Shown: positions 43,766 to 52,805 of the stretch, piece by piece | Layout of the letters: each line of letters opens with the position of its first letter | Numbering within the stretch: position 1 is the stretch's first letter | Notes under the pieces: generated by a model | What the model was told of the DNA's origin: nothing | What the model saw: the letters and a program-made list of their open reading frames with translations, nothing else | Databases searched by the model: none | Source: Smithellaceae bacterium | Lineage (GTDB): Bacteria; Desulfobacterota; Syntrophia; Syntrophales; Smithellaceae | Reading direction: 5' to 3' | Assembly: GCA_028693285.1 (NCBI GenBank) | Contig: JAQUVQ010000013.1 | Span: 1 to 55,038 of the forward strand | DNA length: 55,038 nucleotides | Position numbers and translations under genes: made by a program

Positions 43766-45352
43766 CTATTGCCTCGAAGGCGAAGGATAGCCCGTAATAT
43801 CTTGAATTTTTTCCATGAGCGGCCTTAAGCGGCCGTACATGGCGAGATACACCTCCCGGTAAAGACGGTCGTAGATCCGGTGATTTTCGGCAACGGGCTC
43901 AAATACTTCCTTTACCCGCGTCATGGCCTTGACCGCCGACGGGAAATCCGGATAAAGCCCAAGTCCCACAGCCGCGTCAATGGCGGCGCCCAGGGCCGAA
44001 GTTTCATAGGTATGAGGGCGCTCCGCGGGCAGGCCGAAGATATCCGCCGCAATGCGCATGGCCATATCGCTTTGCGATCCTCCGCCGGAAACCCGAAGGC
44101 GGGAAACGGCCGTTCCCGTTCGCTTTTGAGTGAGTTCCGCGCCTTCTCTCAGTCCGTACACCAGCCCCTCGAGAATGGCCCGGTACAGATAAGCCCGGTT
44201 GTGCACATCCCCGAAACCGATAATCGATCCTTTGGCATAGGGATCCGTATTGGTTCCCGGCGACCAGTAGGGCTGAAGAATCAGGCCCATCGAACCGGGC
44301 GGAACTTTTTCAATCAACTGATCAAAAAGCTTTTCCGGAGCGATATTGTTTTTTTCGGCTATCTTCCGCTCCAGCATTCCGAATTCATCGCGAAACCAGC
44401 TCACCATCCAGAAACCGCGATAGATCATCACTTCCGTGTAATAGGTATCCGGCACGGAGGCGGGGTAGGGCGGAATCATGGACAGCAGTTCGATGTATTT
44501 CGTCGTCGTCGTATTGAAAGTGGCGGTCGTTCCAAAACTCAAACAGCCGGTGTCCGGCGTCAGACAGCCCGCGCCCAGCATCTCGCATCCCTTGTCCGTT
44601 CCTGCGGCAATGACGGGCAGCCCCGCGGGAATTCCGGTTTCCTCTCCGGCCCGGGCGGTGATTCGCCCCAGAACCTCGCAGGGTTTGACCAGGCGGGGCA
44701 GCTTCTCCTTTTCGATGGGAAAAAGCCGCCATTTCAAATCGAATCTGCCCGCCCATTGATACGTTTTGTTGTCGAAGGGAAGATAGCCGACATTGCAGGC
44801 CGCCGAATCCGCATATTCCCCCGTCAGCATAAAGGTGAAAAATCCGGACAGAAGAAGGTATTTATGGGTTTGCCGCCAGATTTCCGGCTGATGCTGCTGT
44901 ATCCAGTTTGACGGACAGCTCTGGACCGCATTATTGAGACGGTCCCATAAGCCTATCGATTTCAGAAGCGGTTTGGCAAAGGAGGGAACGATCTCTTCGG
45001 CGTTTGCTTTTCTCTGGTCAAGCCACAGACAGGCGGGCCGCAGAGGCCGTCCGTCTTCTCCCAGATTGATCATGGTGGCGCGCTGCGTGGTCAGGGTCAC
45101 GGCGACAATCGCCTCTCTGGATGATTTGTCCGACTTGTCCAGCAGCTCCCGGCAGGCCTCGCAAAACATTTTCCAGTAATAATCCGCATGCTGCTCCGCC
45201 CAGCCCGGCTCAGGCGAAAAATACGGTTCAATCCGGCGTTTGACGATCTGCGCGATATTTCCGGAAGCGTCAATCAGGGCCGCCCGAATGGACTGGGTTC
45301 CCGCGTCAAACGACAAAATCATTTCTCCGCTTGGTTTCTTCACGTTTTCCAT
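43766..45352 (-). CDS. FGGY-family carbohydrate/polyol kinase
   Basis: 528 residues. The N-terminal actin-like fold has L-S-F-D-A-G-T-Q-S-I-R; the family blocks A-G-T-D-K-G-C-E-M-L-G-A-G and G-L-R-E-G-A-E, and the C-terminal V-S-G-G-G-S-Q-S-D-M, are present. Closest in feel to xylulokinase/glycerol kinase-type enzymes; the substrate cannot be read from sequence. It is the last gene of the minus-strand operon, with its start overlapping the upstream flavoprotein gene by 13 bp. Together with the GlpD homologue it suggests a polyol or glycerol being phosphorylated and then oxidised. Confidence 0.8.
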   Translation of the reverse strand: MENVKKPSGEMILSFDAGTQSIRAALIDASGNIAQIVKRRIEPYFSPEPGWAEQHADYYWKMFCEACRELLDKSDKSSREAIVAVTLTTQRATMINLGEDGRPLRPACLWLDQRKANAEEIVPSFAKPLLKSIGLWDRLNNAVQSCPSNWIQQHQPEIWRQTHKYLLLSGFFTFMLTGEYADSAACNVGYLPFDNKTYQWAGRFDLKWRLFPIEKEKLPRLVKPCEVLGRITARAGEETGIPAGLPVIAAGTDKGCEMLGAGCLTPDTGCLSFGTTATFNTTTTKYIELLSMIPPYPASVPDTYYTEVMIYRGFWMVSWFRDEFGMLERKIAEKNNIAPEKLFDQLIEKVPPGSMGLILQPYWSPGTNTDPYAKGSIIGFGDVHNRAYLYRAILEGLVYGLREGAELTQKRTGTAVSRLRVSGGGSQSDMAMRIAADIFGLPAERPHTYETSALGAAIDAAVGLGLYPDFPSAVKAMTRVKEVFEPVAENHRIYDRLYREVYLAMYGRLRPLMEKIQDITGYPSPSRQ

Positions 45353-47052
45353 CGTTTTTCCCCTGATGATTTCAATTCCAAAAGTCCGCCCGGATTCATA
45401 ATGCCGCGCGGGTCAAAATGATTCTTCAGCGCCCGCAGAACCGCCATCTGCTCTTTTCCCAGATGCGTTTCCATCCAGGGAGCCATCATGCGCCCGATGC
45501 CGTGATGATGGCTCAAGGATCCTCCGTATTTCTGAATGCTGTCGATAATGCCCCGCTGGAATTTCCGGAATTCCCCGGGATCGTTCATCCGGATGATGAA
45601 GATGAAATAAAGATTGGTTCCCTGAGGGTAAAAGTGCGAGGCGTGCGTCATGCACATGGTGTCCGGCCGGCTCTTGATATAGGCGCGCACTCCCTGATGC
45701 AGGCGGTGAAGATTGTCCCAGGTTACCGCCGCCTCCAGCGTGTCGATCAGAATGCCGTAATCGCCCAGATCTTCGCGCATGTAAGGTTCGGTGTAGCGGC
45801 TCTGCTCCCATTTGCGCGCGGCGTAGCCGCTAAGCGATACGGCGCCGTGGCGCCTGGCTGTCGACTTGATCTTTTTTGCCACCAGGCGCGAATAATCTTT
45901 GTCTCCTTCGCAGTTGCCCAGGCAAAGGCAGCGGCAAAGCGGCTTAAAACCCCGGAGGGTCAGAAACCGATCCGCCAGATCCGGAATGCCGTAGAGCTTC
46001 AATCCCCGGTCGGTTTCTTCGGGATCGGAAATGCGATAGACGGCCGGACGGCCGAATTCCGACTGCATGATTTCGCGGCTGGCTTCGACGGCTTTTTCCC
46101 ATGAAGGGTACATAAAACTGAAGTACGTTCTGTTTTCCGGCAGGTAACGGAAAATTTTCATGGTCACTTCCACCAGAATGCCGAAAGCGCCCTCGGAACC
46201 CTTCATAATGTCGTTTACCTTGGGGCCGGTGGCCGTTGCCGGATAATCCAGCGTTTTGAATGTGCCGGCCGGAGTGACGTATTCCTGGCTGAACACAATG
46301 TCGCAGGCGTCGCCGTAGTAAGTGGAAGCCTGTCCGGAGCCCAGTGTCGCCACCCAGCCGCCCACTGTCGAATATTCAAAGGATTGCGGAAAATGGCCGC
46401 AGGTGTAGCGATGCTTCGTCTGCCAGAGTTGAGGCGCGCGGTTAAGGGCGTCCTCGCAGGCCGGTCCGAACATGCCCGGCTGCATACGCGCTGTCTGGTT
46501 TATTTCGTTGATTTCAAGTAGTTTGTTCATGTGCGTGCTCATCGCCAGCGACACGCCGCCCCGGGACGGGCGGCAGCCGAAATTGACGGAGGAGCCGCCG
46601 CTGAAAACCGTCACCGGAATCAGCTCCCGATCGCAGTATTCGACAATTTTGCGCACATCGTGCTTGTCGCGCGGATGCACCACCACATCCGCCACCTCCC
46701 GGACAATGCCTTCCCGAAGCTCCAGCATCTCTTCCGTGGTTTTTCCCGAGGAATATTTTAAGCGGCTGTAATCGTCGCAGGCGACGTTTTCCACGCCCGC
46801 GATGGCGCGCAATGCTTCGATTTGGCCCGGCTTCAGCGCGGACGGCCGGTTGAGTGAAACCAGATTGAGGCCTTCGCCGGATTTGGCGGAAAAATCCTCG
46901 TCGGTGAGATGAAAATCCTGCTTGAGCATTGCATACCAGGCATCGCTGGGGTGCTTGAAGTGGTTTGGATTTCCATATTTAAAGATCGATCGGTAGGTTC
47001 CCGCGGGCGGTGCTTTTTCCGTCCAGTCCGGTCGGAAATTCGTGGCTGTCAT
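45340..47052 (-). CDS. FAD-linked oxidase, alkyldihydroxyacetonephosphate synthase-like
   Basis: 570 residues from ATG 47052 (GGGAGG upstream). The FAD-binding (PCMH-type) domain includes V-F-S-G-G-S-S-V-N-F-G and S-T-V-G-G-W-V-A-T-L-G-S-G-Q-A-S-T-Y-Y-G; the C-terminal half ends in S-L-S-H-H-H-G-I-G-R, matching the His-rich active-site loop of alkylglycerone-phosphate synthase (AGPS). AGPS makes the ether bond of alkyl lipids. Without an obvious acyl-DHAP supply gene, a related oxidase on a polyol phosphate is an alternative. It lies 29 bp after the GlpD-like gene. Confidence 0.75.
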   Translation of the reverse strand: MTATNFRPDWTEKAPPAGTYRSIFKYGNPNHFKHPSDAWYAMLKQDFHLTDEDFSAKSGEGLNLVSLNRPSALKPGQIEALRAIAGVENVACDDYSRLKYSSGKTTEEMLELREGIVREVADVVVHPRDKHDVRKIVEYCDRELIPVTVFSGGSSVNFGCRPSRGGVSLAMSTHMNKLLEINEINQTARMQPGMFGPACEDALNRAPQLWQTKHRYTCGHFPQSFEYSTVGGWVATLGSGQASTYYGDACDIVFSQEYVTPAGTFKTLDYPATATGPKVNDIMKGSEGAFGILVEVTMKIFRYLPENRTYFSFMYPSWEKAVEASREIMQSEFGRPAVYRISDPEETDRGLKLYGIPDLADRFLTLRGFKPLCRCLCLGNCEGDKDYSRLVAKKIKSTARRHGAVSLSGYAARKWEQSRYTEPYMREDLGDYGILIDTLEAAVTWDNLHRLHQGVRAYIKSRPDTMCMTHASHFYPQGTNLYFIFIIRMNDPGEFRKFQRGIIDSIQKYGGSLSHHHGIGRMMAPWMETHLGKEQMAVLRALKNHFDPRGIMNPGGLLELKSSGEKRWKT

Positions 47053-47081
47053 CCGGCTGTCCTCCCTGTAATCCGGTCTTG

Positions 47082-48728
47082 TTATTGCGGCAGCCGGAGC
47101 GTGTTGATGGTCCCGGCAATTTCCCGTTCCATTCTTTCCGGCGTCCATTGCAGTTCTTTGGCCGCCACCACCGCCACCTTGCGCAAAATCTTCTCGCCGG
47201 GATTGCCCAGCGTGGCGATTCCCGTGCGCCTGAGCACTATATCGGAAAGAGTGCGCGCCATTTCCTCGCGCACGGCATAAACCACCTCGGCAAAAATCTC
47301 GCCGTCTTCGTTGATTTGTTCAGCCAGCTCCTTGTTTTCATGGGCTAGTTTGGTAATTGCCCGGTAGTCCGTGCCGTAGCAGCGCCCCAGGTAATCCAGT
47401 GTGTTTCGGCAAAAGCCGTTTGTGTTGTGCTGGTGAATTTCTTCCATGAAGAAATTCAAATTTTTGATCCGGCAGCCCGCAAGATGATGCCGGGCTGTCT
47501 TGCTTTTCGCCCTGGGCCTGCCCAGTTTGGCCTCGACAAGATCCACGCATTTTTCGGCCAGGTTGCGGCTGGTGGTGAATTTTCCGCCCTCAGCGGTAAT
47601 CAGTCCGTTGAGTCCGTTTTCCTTATTGTCCAATATCTCATAACGCCTTGAACTGGTATAGGTTTCTTCGGTTTGTCCTTCCACCAGCGGGCGCAGACCG
47701 CCATAGGTGTGCACAACATCCGCGTAAGAAAGCGTTCCGTCGCCGAATGACCCGTTGACTTCGTCAATCAATTCCAGAATGCCGGCCTTGGTGACATGGT
47801 AGGCGTCCGGATTGCCGACAAACGGCTTATCCGTTGTGCCGATGATCGTATGGCCGCGCCAGGGAATGAGGAAAAAATGGCGGCCTTTGGGCGTCATGCA
47901 GGCCACCACGTATTTGCCGGAAACCAGCTTCTTTTTCGTGATGATGTGAATTCCCTCGGAACGCCGCAGCGCCGCGCCGCCGGCCGAATTCGATTCGGCC
48001 AGACCCAGCAGAAGATCAGCCCAGGGACCGGCGCAGTTGATCGTTACGGATGAGGAAATGGCCATGGTTTTGCCGGTTAAAAGGTCTTTCACCCGCACGC
48101 CGGCGACGTTTTTTTGCGCATCGGTTAAAAAGCTTTCCACCTTTGCATAATTGGCCACCTTGGCCCCGCAGGCCGCCGCCGACTTGATAAAGGCCAGGGT
48201 CAGCCGCTCCGGAAAAATGCTCATGCAGTCATAAAACAGCGATGCCCCCGTCAAACCGGCGGGGCGCACGTTTTTTTCACTTTCCAGAACCGTCCGTCTG
48301 GAAATCGTCTTGTGCCGCGGGATTTTTTTGCTGGCATCCCAGGTATATTTTTTGTCGTAGGAAAGCGCGTCATACATCAGCATGCCGGCTTTTACCACCC
48401 ATTTGCTGTTTTTGAGGGGCTTTTTATAATGCGTCATCAGGATGGGGATCGGATAGACAAAATTGGGGGCGATGTTTTCCAGCACGCGGCGTTCGCGCAA
48501 GGATTCGCGCACCAGACCGATTTCGCCGTTGGCCAGATACCGCAAACCGCCATGGATCAATTTGGAGGTGACCGATGACGTGGCCCAGGAAAAATCTTTC
48601 TTTTCCAAAAGCGCCACTTTCAATCCGCGCGCGGCGGCTTCATAAGCAACCGATGCGCCGGTAATTCCTCCGCCCACGACCAGCACGTCAAATTTTTCGT
48701 TTGTGTAATTCTCTATAAATCTTAACAT
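47082..48728 (-). CDS. glpD: Glycerol-3-phosphate dehydrogenase (FAD), GlpD family
   Basis: 548 residues with V-L-V-V-G-G-G-I-T-G-A-S-V-A (FAD site), F-S-W-A-T-S-S-V-T-S-K-L-I-H-G-G-L-R-Y-L (GlpD signature), F-L-I-P-W-R-G-H-T-I-I-G-T-T-D and the Y-G-G-L-R-P-L block. Oxidises sn-glycerol 3-phosphate to dihydroxyacetone phosphate at the membrane, passing electrons to quinone; EryB-like polyol-phosphate dehydrogenases share this fold, so the substrate is not certain. Second gene of the GntR-led operon, 2 bp after the regulator stop. Confidence 0.85.
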   Translation of the reverse strand: MLRFIENYTNEKFDVLVVGGGITGASVAYEAAARGLKVALLEKKDFSWATSSVTSKLIHGGLRYLANGEIGLVRESLRERRVLENIAPNFVYPIPILMTHYKKPLKNSKWVVKAGMLMYDALSYDKKYTWDASKKIPRHKTISRRTVLESEKNVRPAGLTGASLFYDCMSIFPERLTLAFIKSAAACGAKVANYAKVESFLTDAQKNVAGVRVKDLLTGKTMAISSSVTINCAGPWADLLLGLAESNSAGGAALRRSEGIHIITKKKLVSGKYVVACMTPKGRHFFLIPWRGHTIIGTTDKPFVGNPDAYHVTKAGILELIDEVNGSFGDGTLSYADVVHTYGGLRPLVEGQTEETYTSSRRYEILDNKENGLNGLITAEGGKFTTSRNLAEKCVDLVEAKLGRPRAKSKTARHHLAGCRIKNLNFFMEEIHQHNTNGFCRNTLDYLGRCYGTDYRAITKLAHENKELAEQINEDGEIFAEVVYAVREEMARTLSDIVLRRTGIATLGNPGEKILRKVAVVAAKELQWTPERMEREIAGTINTLRLPQ

Positions 48729-48730
48729 TT

Positions 48731-49453
48731 TCAGGATTCCTTCTGCTTTTTGTTTCCGGACAAGCCCGCTTTGACGACCTCTTCGGCGTAAATCATTATT
48801 TCTCTCATGATTTTGCGCGCTTCTATCGGCTTTTGGCTTTTGATGGCTTCATAAATATCCCGGTGAAACTTCCGGGAACGCTGTGCGTTTTTTTCATCGT
48901 TAAAATAGAGAGGTCCGTAATCGCGAAAGATCTGGTTGAAGAAATTCAGCCCGATGGTGCAAAGCAGATTATGCGTGCTGCGGGCGATGATCTGGTGCAC
49001 TTTGATATCCCGTTCGAGCATGGTCAGCTCCTCGCTCCCGGTCACCCGCTCCAGTTCAAGAAGATCCTCATTCGAACGCCTTGCGGCGGCGAGCCAGGCT
49101 ATCTGCGGCATCAGGTAACGCCGCGCTTCGAGAATATCCAGCACCACTTCTTCGCGCCCGTCCAGATTGGCGGCGGCTCTGATCAGATCCAGATTGCCGC
49201 TGTCCAGATAATTTTTGACATACAGGCCGTTGCCGTGCCGGATTTCCACAAGTTCCAGAATCTCCAGCTTCCGCAGGGCCTCGCGCAGCGTGGCGCGGTT
49301 CACCTGAAAGGTTTCCGCCAGCTCCCGCTCCGGCGGTATTTTGTCTCCCGGAGCAAGCTTGCCCGACAAAATCTGATTTTGTAAAACGGTGACAATCTCT
49401 TCATTCAGGCGCGCACGGGAAACCGGCTGCGCCAAAACCTTTTTTGCCGTCAT
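48731..49453 (-). CDS. GntR/FadR-family transcriptional regulator (FCD domain)
   Basis: 240 residues from ATG 49453. The N-terminal winged helix has L-S-G-K-L-A-P-G-D-K-I-P-P-E-R-E-L-A-E-T-F and V-N-R-A-T-L-R-E-A-L-R-K-L-E (about residues 30-65); the C-terminal all-helical FCD domain (about 85-225) has E-A-R-R-Y-L-M-P and H-Q-I-I-A-R-S-T-H, with metal/ligand His residues. It heads the operon and is expected to control it in response to a pathway intermediate. A textbook TGGTnnnACCA operator lies upstream at 49496-49506. Confidence 0.88.
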   Translation of the reverse strand: MTAKKVLAQPVSRARLNEEIVTVLQNQILSGKLAPGDKIPPERELAETFQVNRATLREALRKLEILELVEIRHGNGLYVKNYLDSGNLDLIRAAANLDGREEVVLDILEARRYLMPQIAWLAAARRSNEDLLELERVTGSEELTMLERDIKVHQIIARSTHNLLCTIGLNFFNQIFRDYGPLYFNDEKNAQRSRKFHRDIYEAIKSQKPIEARKIMREIMIYAEEVVKAGLSGNKKQKES

Positions 49454-49485
49454 TAACTTTTTCCTTTCCTGCACCAGCCCGTATA

Positions 49486-49516
49486 ATTGGTCTGATGGTT
49501 GAACCAATATACCAAT
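49486..49516. promoter_or_regulatory. FadR/GntR-type operator upstream of the regulator gene
   Basis: TGGTTGAACCA (49496-49506) is a perfect TGGT-N3-ACCA palindrome, the class of site bound by FCD-type GntR regulators. It is embedded in a wider inverted pair ATTGGT (49486-49491) / ACCAAT (49503-49508), with a further ACCAAT at 49511-49516. Location 33 bp before the gntR start favours autoregulation of the operon. Confidence 0.6.
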
Positions 49517-49546
49517 TGCAAAGGATAGTCAACAGGTGTTTTTGTT

Positions 49547-49575
49547 ATTGAAATATATTCAATAATTTGAAATAT
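49547..49575. promoter_or_regulatory. AT-rich inverted and direct repeat in divergent gap
   Basis: ATTGAA-ATATA-TTCAAT (49547-49563) is a perfect inverted repeat, and TTGAAATAT occurs twice (49548-49556 and 49567-49575). It lies between the divergent gntR and acyltransferase genes, in the only strongly AT-rich stretch of the area. It could be a second operator or a promoter-associated UP-like tract. No regulator is assigned. Confidence 0.35.
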
Positions 49576-49670
49576 TTACAACGCATTCGCAAACCCAGCC
49601 AAAACGACGGGTTGCATTTAAAGGGCGCCTGTGGCAAAACAATGACGTTGCTTTACGATTTGGAAATCCG

Positions 49671-50552
49671 ATGAAGAAATTATTTTATAAAATTTCGATT
49701 TATCTGTCCCGCCGTCTGGGGCTGTGGTTTTTCCGTGTGTTTTCCTGGTTTATCGCAACGGGGTACTTTTTCTTGTTTCCGCCCCGCGTCCGGGACAGCC
49801 TTCAGTTTTACCGGGCGCTTTTCCCGGGACGAAGCTTTGGATATCACCTCTACTGCGTCTGGAAGCAGTTCCACAACTTTACGGGCGTCTATGTCCACCG
49901 CTTCATTCCCTGGGCGGCCGAGGAGGCGAAGTTCACCCGAGAAGGCTGGGAGCATCTGGATGAGGCCGTAGCCAAAAAAACCGGTGCGATCGTGGTGATG
50001 TCGCATATCGGAAACTGGGAGCTTGCCGCTCAGAGGTTGCAGGAAAAGGGCCTGCCGGTCATGCTTTACCTTGGGGCCAAGCACAAGGAGCAGATCGAAA
50101 AGATGCAAAAGGAAAAACTCGCCCAAACCGGAATTCGCATCGTCACCACGGACGAAAAGGAAAAGTCGCCTTTTGCGCTTCTGGAGGGTGTCGGCTTCCT
50201 TCGTGAAGGCGGCATCGTCTCGATGGCGGGCGACAGGCTCTGGGGCGACCAGACCTCGGTGGAAGTTGATTTTCTGGAGCACAAAGTCCGTCTGCCGGAT
50301 ACGCCGCATCTTTTTGCGCTGATGAGCGGTGCGCCGCTGATGACGTTCTTTGTCCATGAAAAAGCGCCGGGCCACTACCACGTGCAGGTTTCAAAAGGCC
50401 GGAAGGTGGCGGCGGCCGCCCGCGCCGAAAGAAAAAAAGCGGTGCAGGAATCCGTGCAGGCCTATGCGGATGATCTGGCGCGCTTCGCCGCCGCTCATCC
50501 TTTTGAATGGCATCATTTCGAGCCGTTTCTCGGTGAAAAGATCATCCCGTAG
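49671..50552 (+). CDS. LpxL/HtrB-type lipid acyltransferase of the cluster
   Basis: 293 residues: an N-terminal hydrophobic anchor (about residues 15-38), then the HX4E motif S-H112-I-G-N-W-E117 and the later D-Q-T-S-V-E-V-D-F block with M-A-G-D-R, as in lipid A-type late acyltransferases. In aryl polyene clusters a related acyltransferase attaches the polyene to a lipid, and that is the likely role here. It is the intact version of the truncated gene at 42412 and resumes the plus-strand cluster. The following gene is 84 bp downstream. Confidence 0.82.
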   Translation: MKKLFYKISIYLSRRLGLWFFRVFSWFIATGYFFLFPPRVRDSLQFYRALFPGRSFGYHLYCVWKQFHNFTGVYVHRFIPWAAEEAKFTREGWEHLDEAVAKKTGAIVVMSHIGNWELAAQRLQEKGLPVMLYLGAKHKEQIEKMQKEKLAQTGIRIVTTDEKEKSPFALLEGVGFLREGGIVSMAGDRLWGDQTSVEVDFLEHKVRLPDTPHLFALMSGAPLMTFFVHEKAPGHYHVQVSKGRKVAAAARAERKKAVQESVQAYADDLARFAAAHPFEWHHFEPFLGEKIIP

Positions 50553-50636
50553 AGGAGCGCCGCCGGGCAGAATTTGCTTTGCCCACGCGGCAAATTAGTA
50601 TAGAAAGGCATTGAAATCTTTAAAAGAGGACGTGAA

Positions 50637-51035
50637 ATGAACGTTCGGGAAGTGCCGCAGGACATCACTTATTACGAGGGAAAAAAGCGAGCCTGCTGGG
50701 CGCTCAATGACGAGGGGAAATATGTCATTGTGCCCAGCTCCGGCTGGGAGGTGGAAGCGGTGGTCAACGGCCTGGCCGTTGAAGAAATGGCGGCAAGTCT
50801 GGAGGCGACGAGGCAGGCGGTGCTGGCGGGCGTCAAAAGTCCGCTTTGCTATTACATGGAGCTTCGCCAGATGACGCCGGAGATTCTGGGAAAAACGGCG
50901 CGCGTCGCGGCTTTTCGGGTCAGACGGCATTTCCGTCCCGACGTGTTTTCCAAACTGGGTCCGTCGGTTCTGGACCGATACGCCAGGGCGCTGGCCGTTA
51001 CCCTAGATGAGCTCAAAACCGTTCCGCAAACCTGA
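50637..51035 (+). CDS. Conserved-looking protein of unknown function
   Basis: 132 residues, no signal peptide, membrane helix or motif recognised. Composition is mixed alpha/beta, with a helical C-terminal half (T-P-E-I-L-G-K-T-A-R-V-A-A-F-R-V-R-R-H-F). It has an adequate ribosome site (AGAGGA) and good coding character, and it lies between the acyltransferase and BtrH-like genes on the same strand, 19 bp before the latter. Probably a cluster component. I do not recognise the family. Confidence 0.7.
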   Translation: MNVREVPQDITYYEGKKRACWALNDEGKYVIVPSSGWEVEAVVNGLAVEEMAASLEATRQAVLAGVKSPLCYYMELRQMTPEILGKTARVAAFRVRRHFRPDVFSKLGPSVLDRYARALAVTLDELKTVPQT

Positions 51036-51054
51036 TTCTGGAGAGGCAGCCTGC

Positions 51055-52089
51055 ATGACCACGGAAGTCACCGCAGCCGGGAAACCCTTTATCCACGTTC
51101 ATTCCGCGCACTGTGAAAGCGGCGTCACCGCCGCGCTGTTTCGGGACAAAGGCGTGGAAATCTCCGAGCCGATGATTTTCGGCATCGGGAGCGGCATCTT
51201 TTTCGGCCATCTGCCGTTTGTGAAAATGGGCGGCGTGACGATCAGCACGTTTCGCTCCCAGCCGGGGGCCGTTTTCCGTAAATCCGCCAAGCGCCTCGGC
51301 GGCAAATTCAAAACCGCGCGGTTTCGCAACCCGAAGAAGGGAATGGACGAACTGAGGCGCGTCCTCGGCACCGGCCAGATCGTCGGGCTGACCACCAATA
51401 TCTACTGGCTTTCCTATTTTCCCAACCGTTTCCGCTTTCAGTTCAACGGGCATAATATCGTCGTTCTGCATGAGATCGAGAACGGTTTTCGCGTGAGCGA
51501 CCCGATGCTGGAGGAGCCGGTGGATTGTCCGGCGGAAGACCTGGAAAGGGCGAGGTTTGCGCGTGGTCCGCTCGAATCGAGAGGGTTCATGTACTATCCA
51601 CAATCCGTCAACCCCAACCCCGACCTGCGCGCGGCCGGCCTTCAGGGCATGAAAGACACCTGCAAAATGATGCTGAAAATCCCCCTGCCCATTTTCGGCA
51701 TTCGGGGAATGCGCTATCTGGCTAAAAAAATCATTCGCAGCCCCGAGAAGCTGGGCTTCATGGGGGCCTGCCGCGAGTTGTCCAGCGTGGTCCGAATGCA
51801 GGAGGAAGTGGGCACGGGCGGCGCAGGGTTCCGCTACATGTACGCGGCGTTTCTTCAGGAAGCCGCCGAGCTTTTCGCATCGAAGGAGCTTGCCCGTTTA
51901 TCCGGCGAAATGACGGCCATCGGCGACATCTGGAGGGAATTTGCCGTCGTCTCCGCGCGCATCATTAAAAAGCGCGGACAGACGGAAGAGACGTTTGAAA
52001 AAGCGGGGGGCCTGATGCTGATCTGCGCCGGGCGCGAAGAACAGCTCTTCAAGGATCTGGCTAAGGCGGCAGGGAAGCTCAAGGCATGA
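51055..52089 (+). CDS. BtrH-like acyltransferase (papain-like fold)
   Basis: 344 residues from ATG 51055. The N-terminal half fits the butirosin-BtrH N-terminal domain: H-V-H-S-A-H-C-E (Cys20), F-N-G-H-N-I-V-V-L (His133) and G-F-R-V-S-D-P (Asp149) give a Cys-His-Asp triad. The C-terminal half is helical, like the DUF4872 tail of such proteins. BtrH transfers an acyl group from an ACP to an amine (established). Its neighbours here, an ACP and a ketosynthase a few genes on, make ACP-dependent acyl transfer plausible. It overlaps the ABC ATPase gene by 4 bp. Confidence 0.7.
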   Translation: MTTEVTAAGKPFIHVHSAHCESGVTAALFRDKGVEISEPMIFGIGSGIFFGHLPFVKMGGVTISTFRSQPGAVFRKSAKRLGGKFKTARFRNPKKGMDELRRVLGTGQIVGLTTNIYWLSYFPNRFRFQFNGHNIVVLHEIENGFRVSDPMLEEPVDCPAEDLERARFARGPLESRGFMYYPQSVNPNPDLRAAGLQGMKDTCKMMLKIPLPIFGIRGMRYLAKKIIRSPEKLGFMGACRELSSVVRMQEEVGTGGAGFRYMYAAFLQEAAELFASKELARLSGEMTAIGDIWREFAVVSARIIKKRGQTEETFEKAGGLMLICAGREEQLFKDLAKAAGKLKA

Positions 52090-52805
52090 ACGCGCTCGAC
52101 ATTTCTTCTGTGACCTTTTGCTATGACGGATCGCCCGCTCCGGCGCTTCGGGATTTTTCCATGGCCGTCGCGGACGGGCGGACGCACGCGCTTCTGGGGC
52201 CAAACGGCGCCGGGAAGTCCACGCTGATGCGGATCATCACCGGCCAGTTACAGGGCCAAACCGGCGGCGTGTCCGTGTACGGCCTTCGCATGCCCGACTC
52301 AAAAGCGCTTTCGTTCATCGGGTGCGCGCCGCAGCCGATATCTCTTTACCCGTCTTTGACCGCGCGGGAGAATCTGCGCTTTTTCGGCGCGATGGCGGGA
52401 ATGTCAAAGGATCAGATCGCTTCGCGCTCGGATTGGGCGCTCGAAAAAACGGGCCTCGCGGAGTCTTCCGAAGCGGCCGTGGCGTCTTTTTCCGGCGGCA
52501 TGCAAAGGCGACTCAACCTGGCGGCCGCGCTTCTTCATTCCCCGAAGCTTCTGCTGTTGGATGAACCATCGGCGGGCGTCGATCCGCAAAGCCGAAACCA
52601 TATGTACGACCTGCTCATGGAGCTAAACGCGGGTGGCGTCACGATTCTGCTTTGCACGCACATGATGGAAGAGGCCCAGCGCCTGTGCTCCGGCCTGACG
52701 CTTCTGGACCGGGGCGAACGGATTTATGACGGCCGAATGTCCGATATCGGCAACCTGGAAGAATTTTTTCTGAAGAAGACGGGCAGGGGGCTTCGTGATC
52801 TTTAA
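52086..52805 (+). CDS. ABC transporter ATP-binding protein
   Basis: 239 residues with Walker A G-P-N-G-A-G-K-S-T, signature F-S-G-G-M-Q-R-R, Walker B L-L-L-L-D-E-P and the H-loop T-H-M. It is an ABC-2-type exporter ATPase. It overlaps the BtrH-like gene (ATGA) and the permease gene (11 bp), so all three are translationally coupled. Likely exports a lipid-linked or acylated product of the cluster. Confidence 0.88.
   Translation: MNALDISSVTFCYDGSPAPALRDFSMAVADGRTHALLGPNGAGKSTLMRIITGQLQGQTGGVSVYGLRMPDSKALSFIGCAPQPISLYPSLTARENLRFFGAMAGMSKDQIASRSDWALEKTGLAESSEAAVASFSGGMQRRLNLAAALLHSPKLLLLDEPSAGVDPQSRNHMYDLLMELNAGGVTILLCTHMMEEAQRLCSGLTLLDRGERIYDGRMSDIGNLEEFFLKKTGRGLRDL

Noticed and set aside
49547..49575. 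CRISPR-like direct repeat
   Set aside because: Only two 9-bp copies in an AT-rich promoter gap; no regular spacers and no cas genes.
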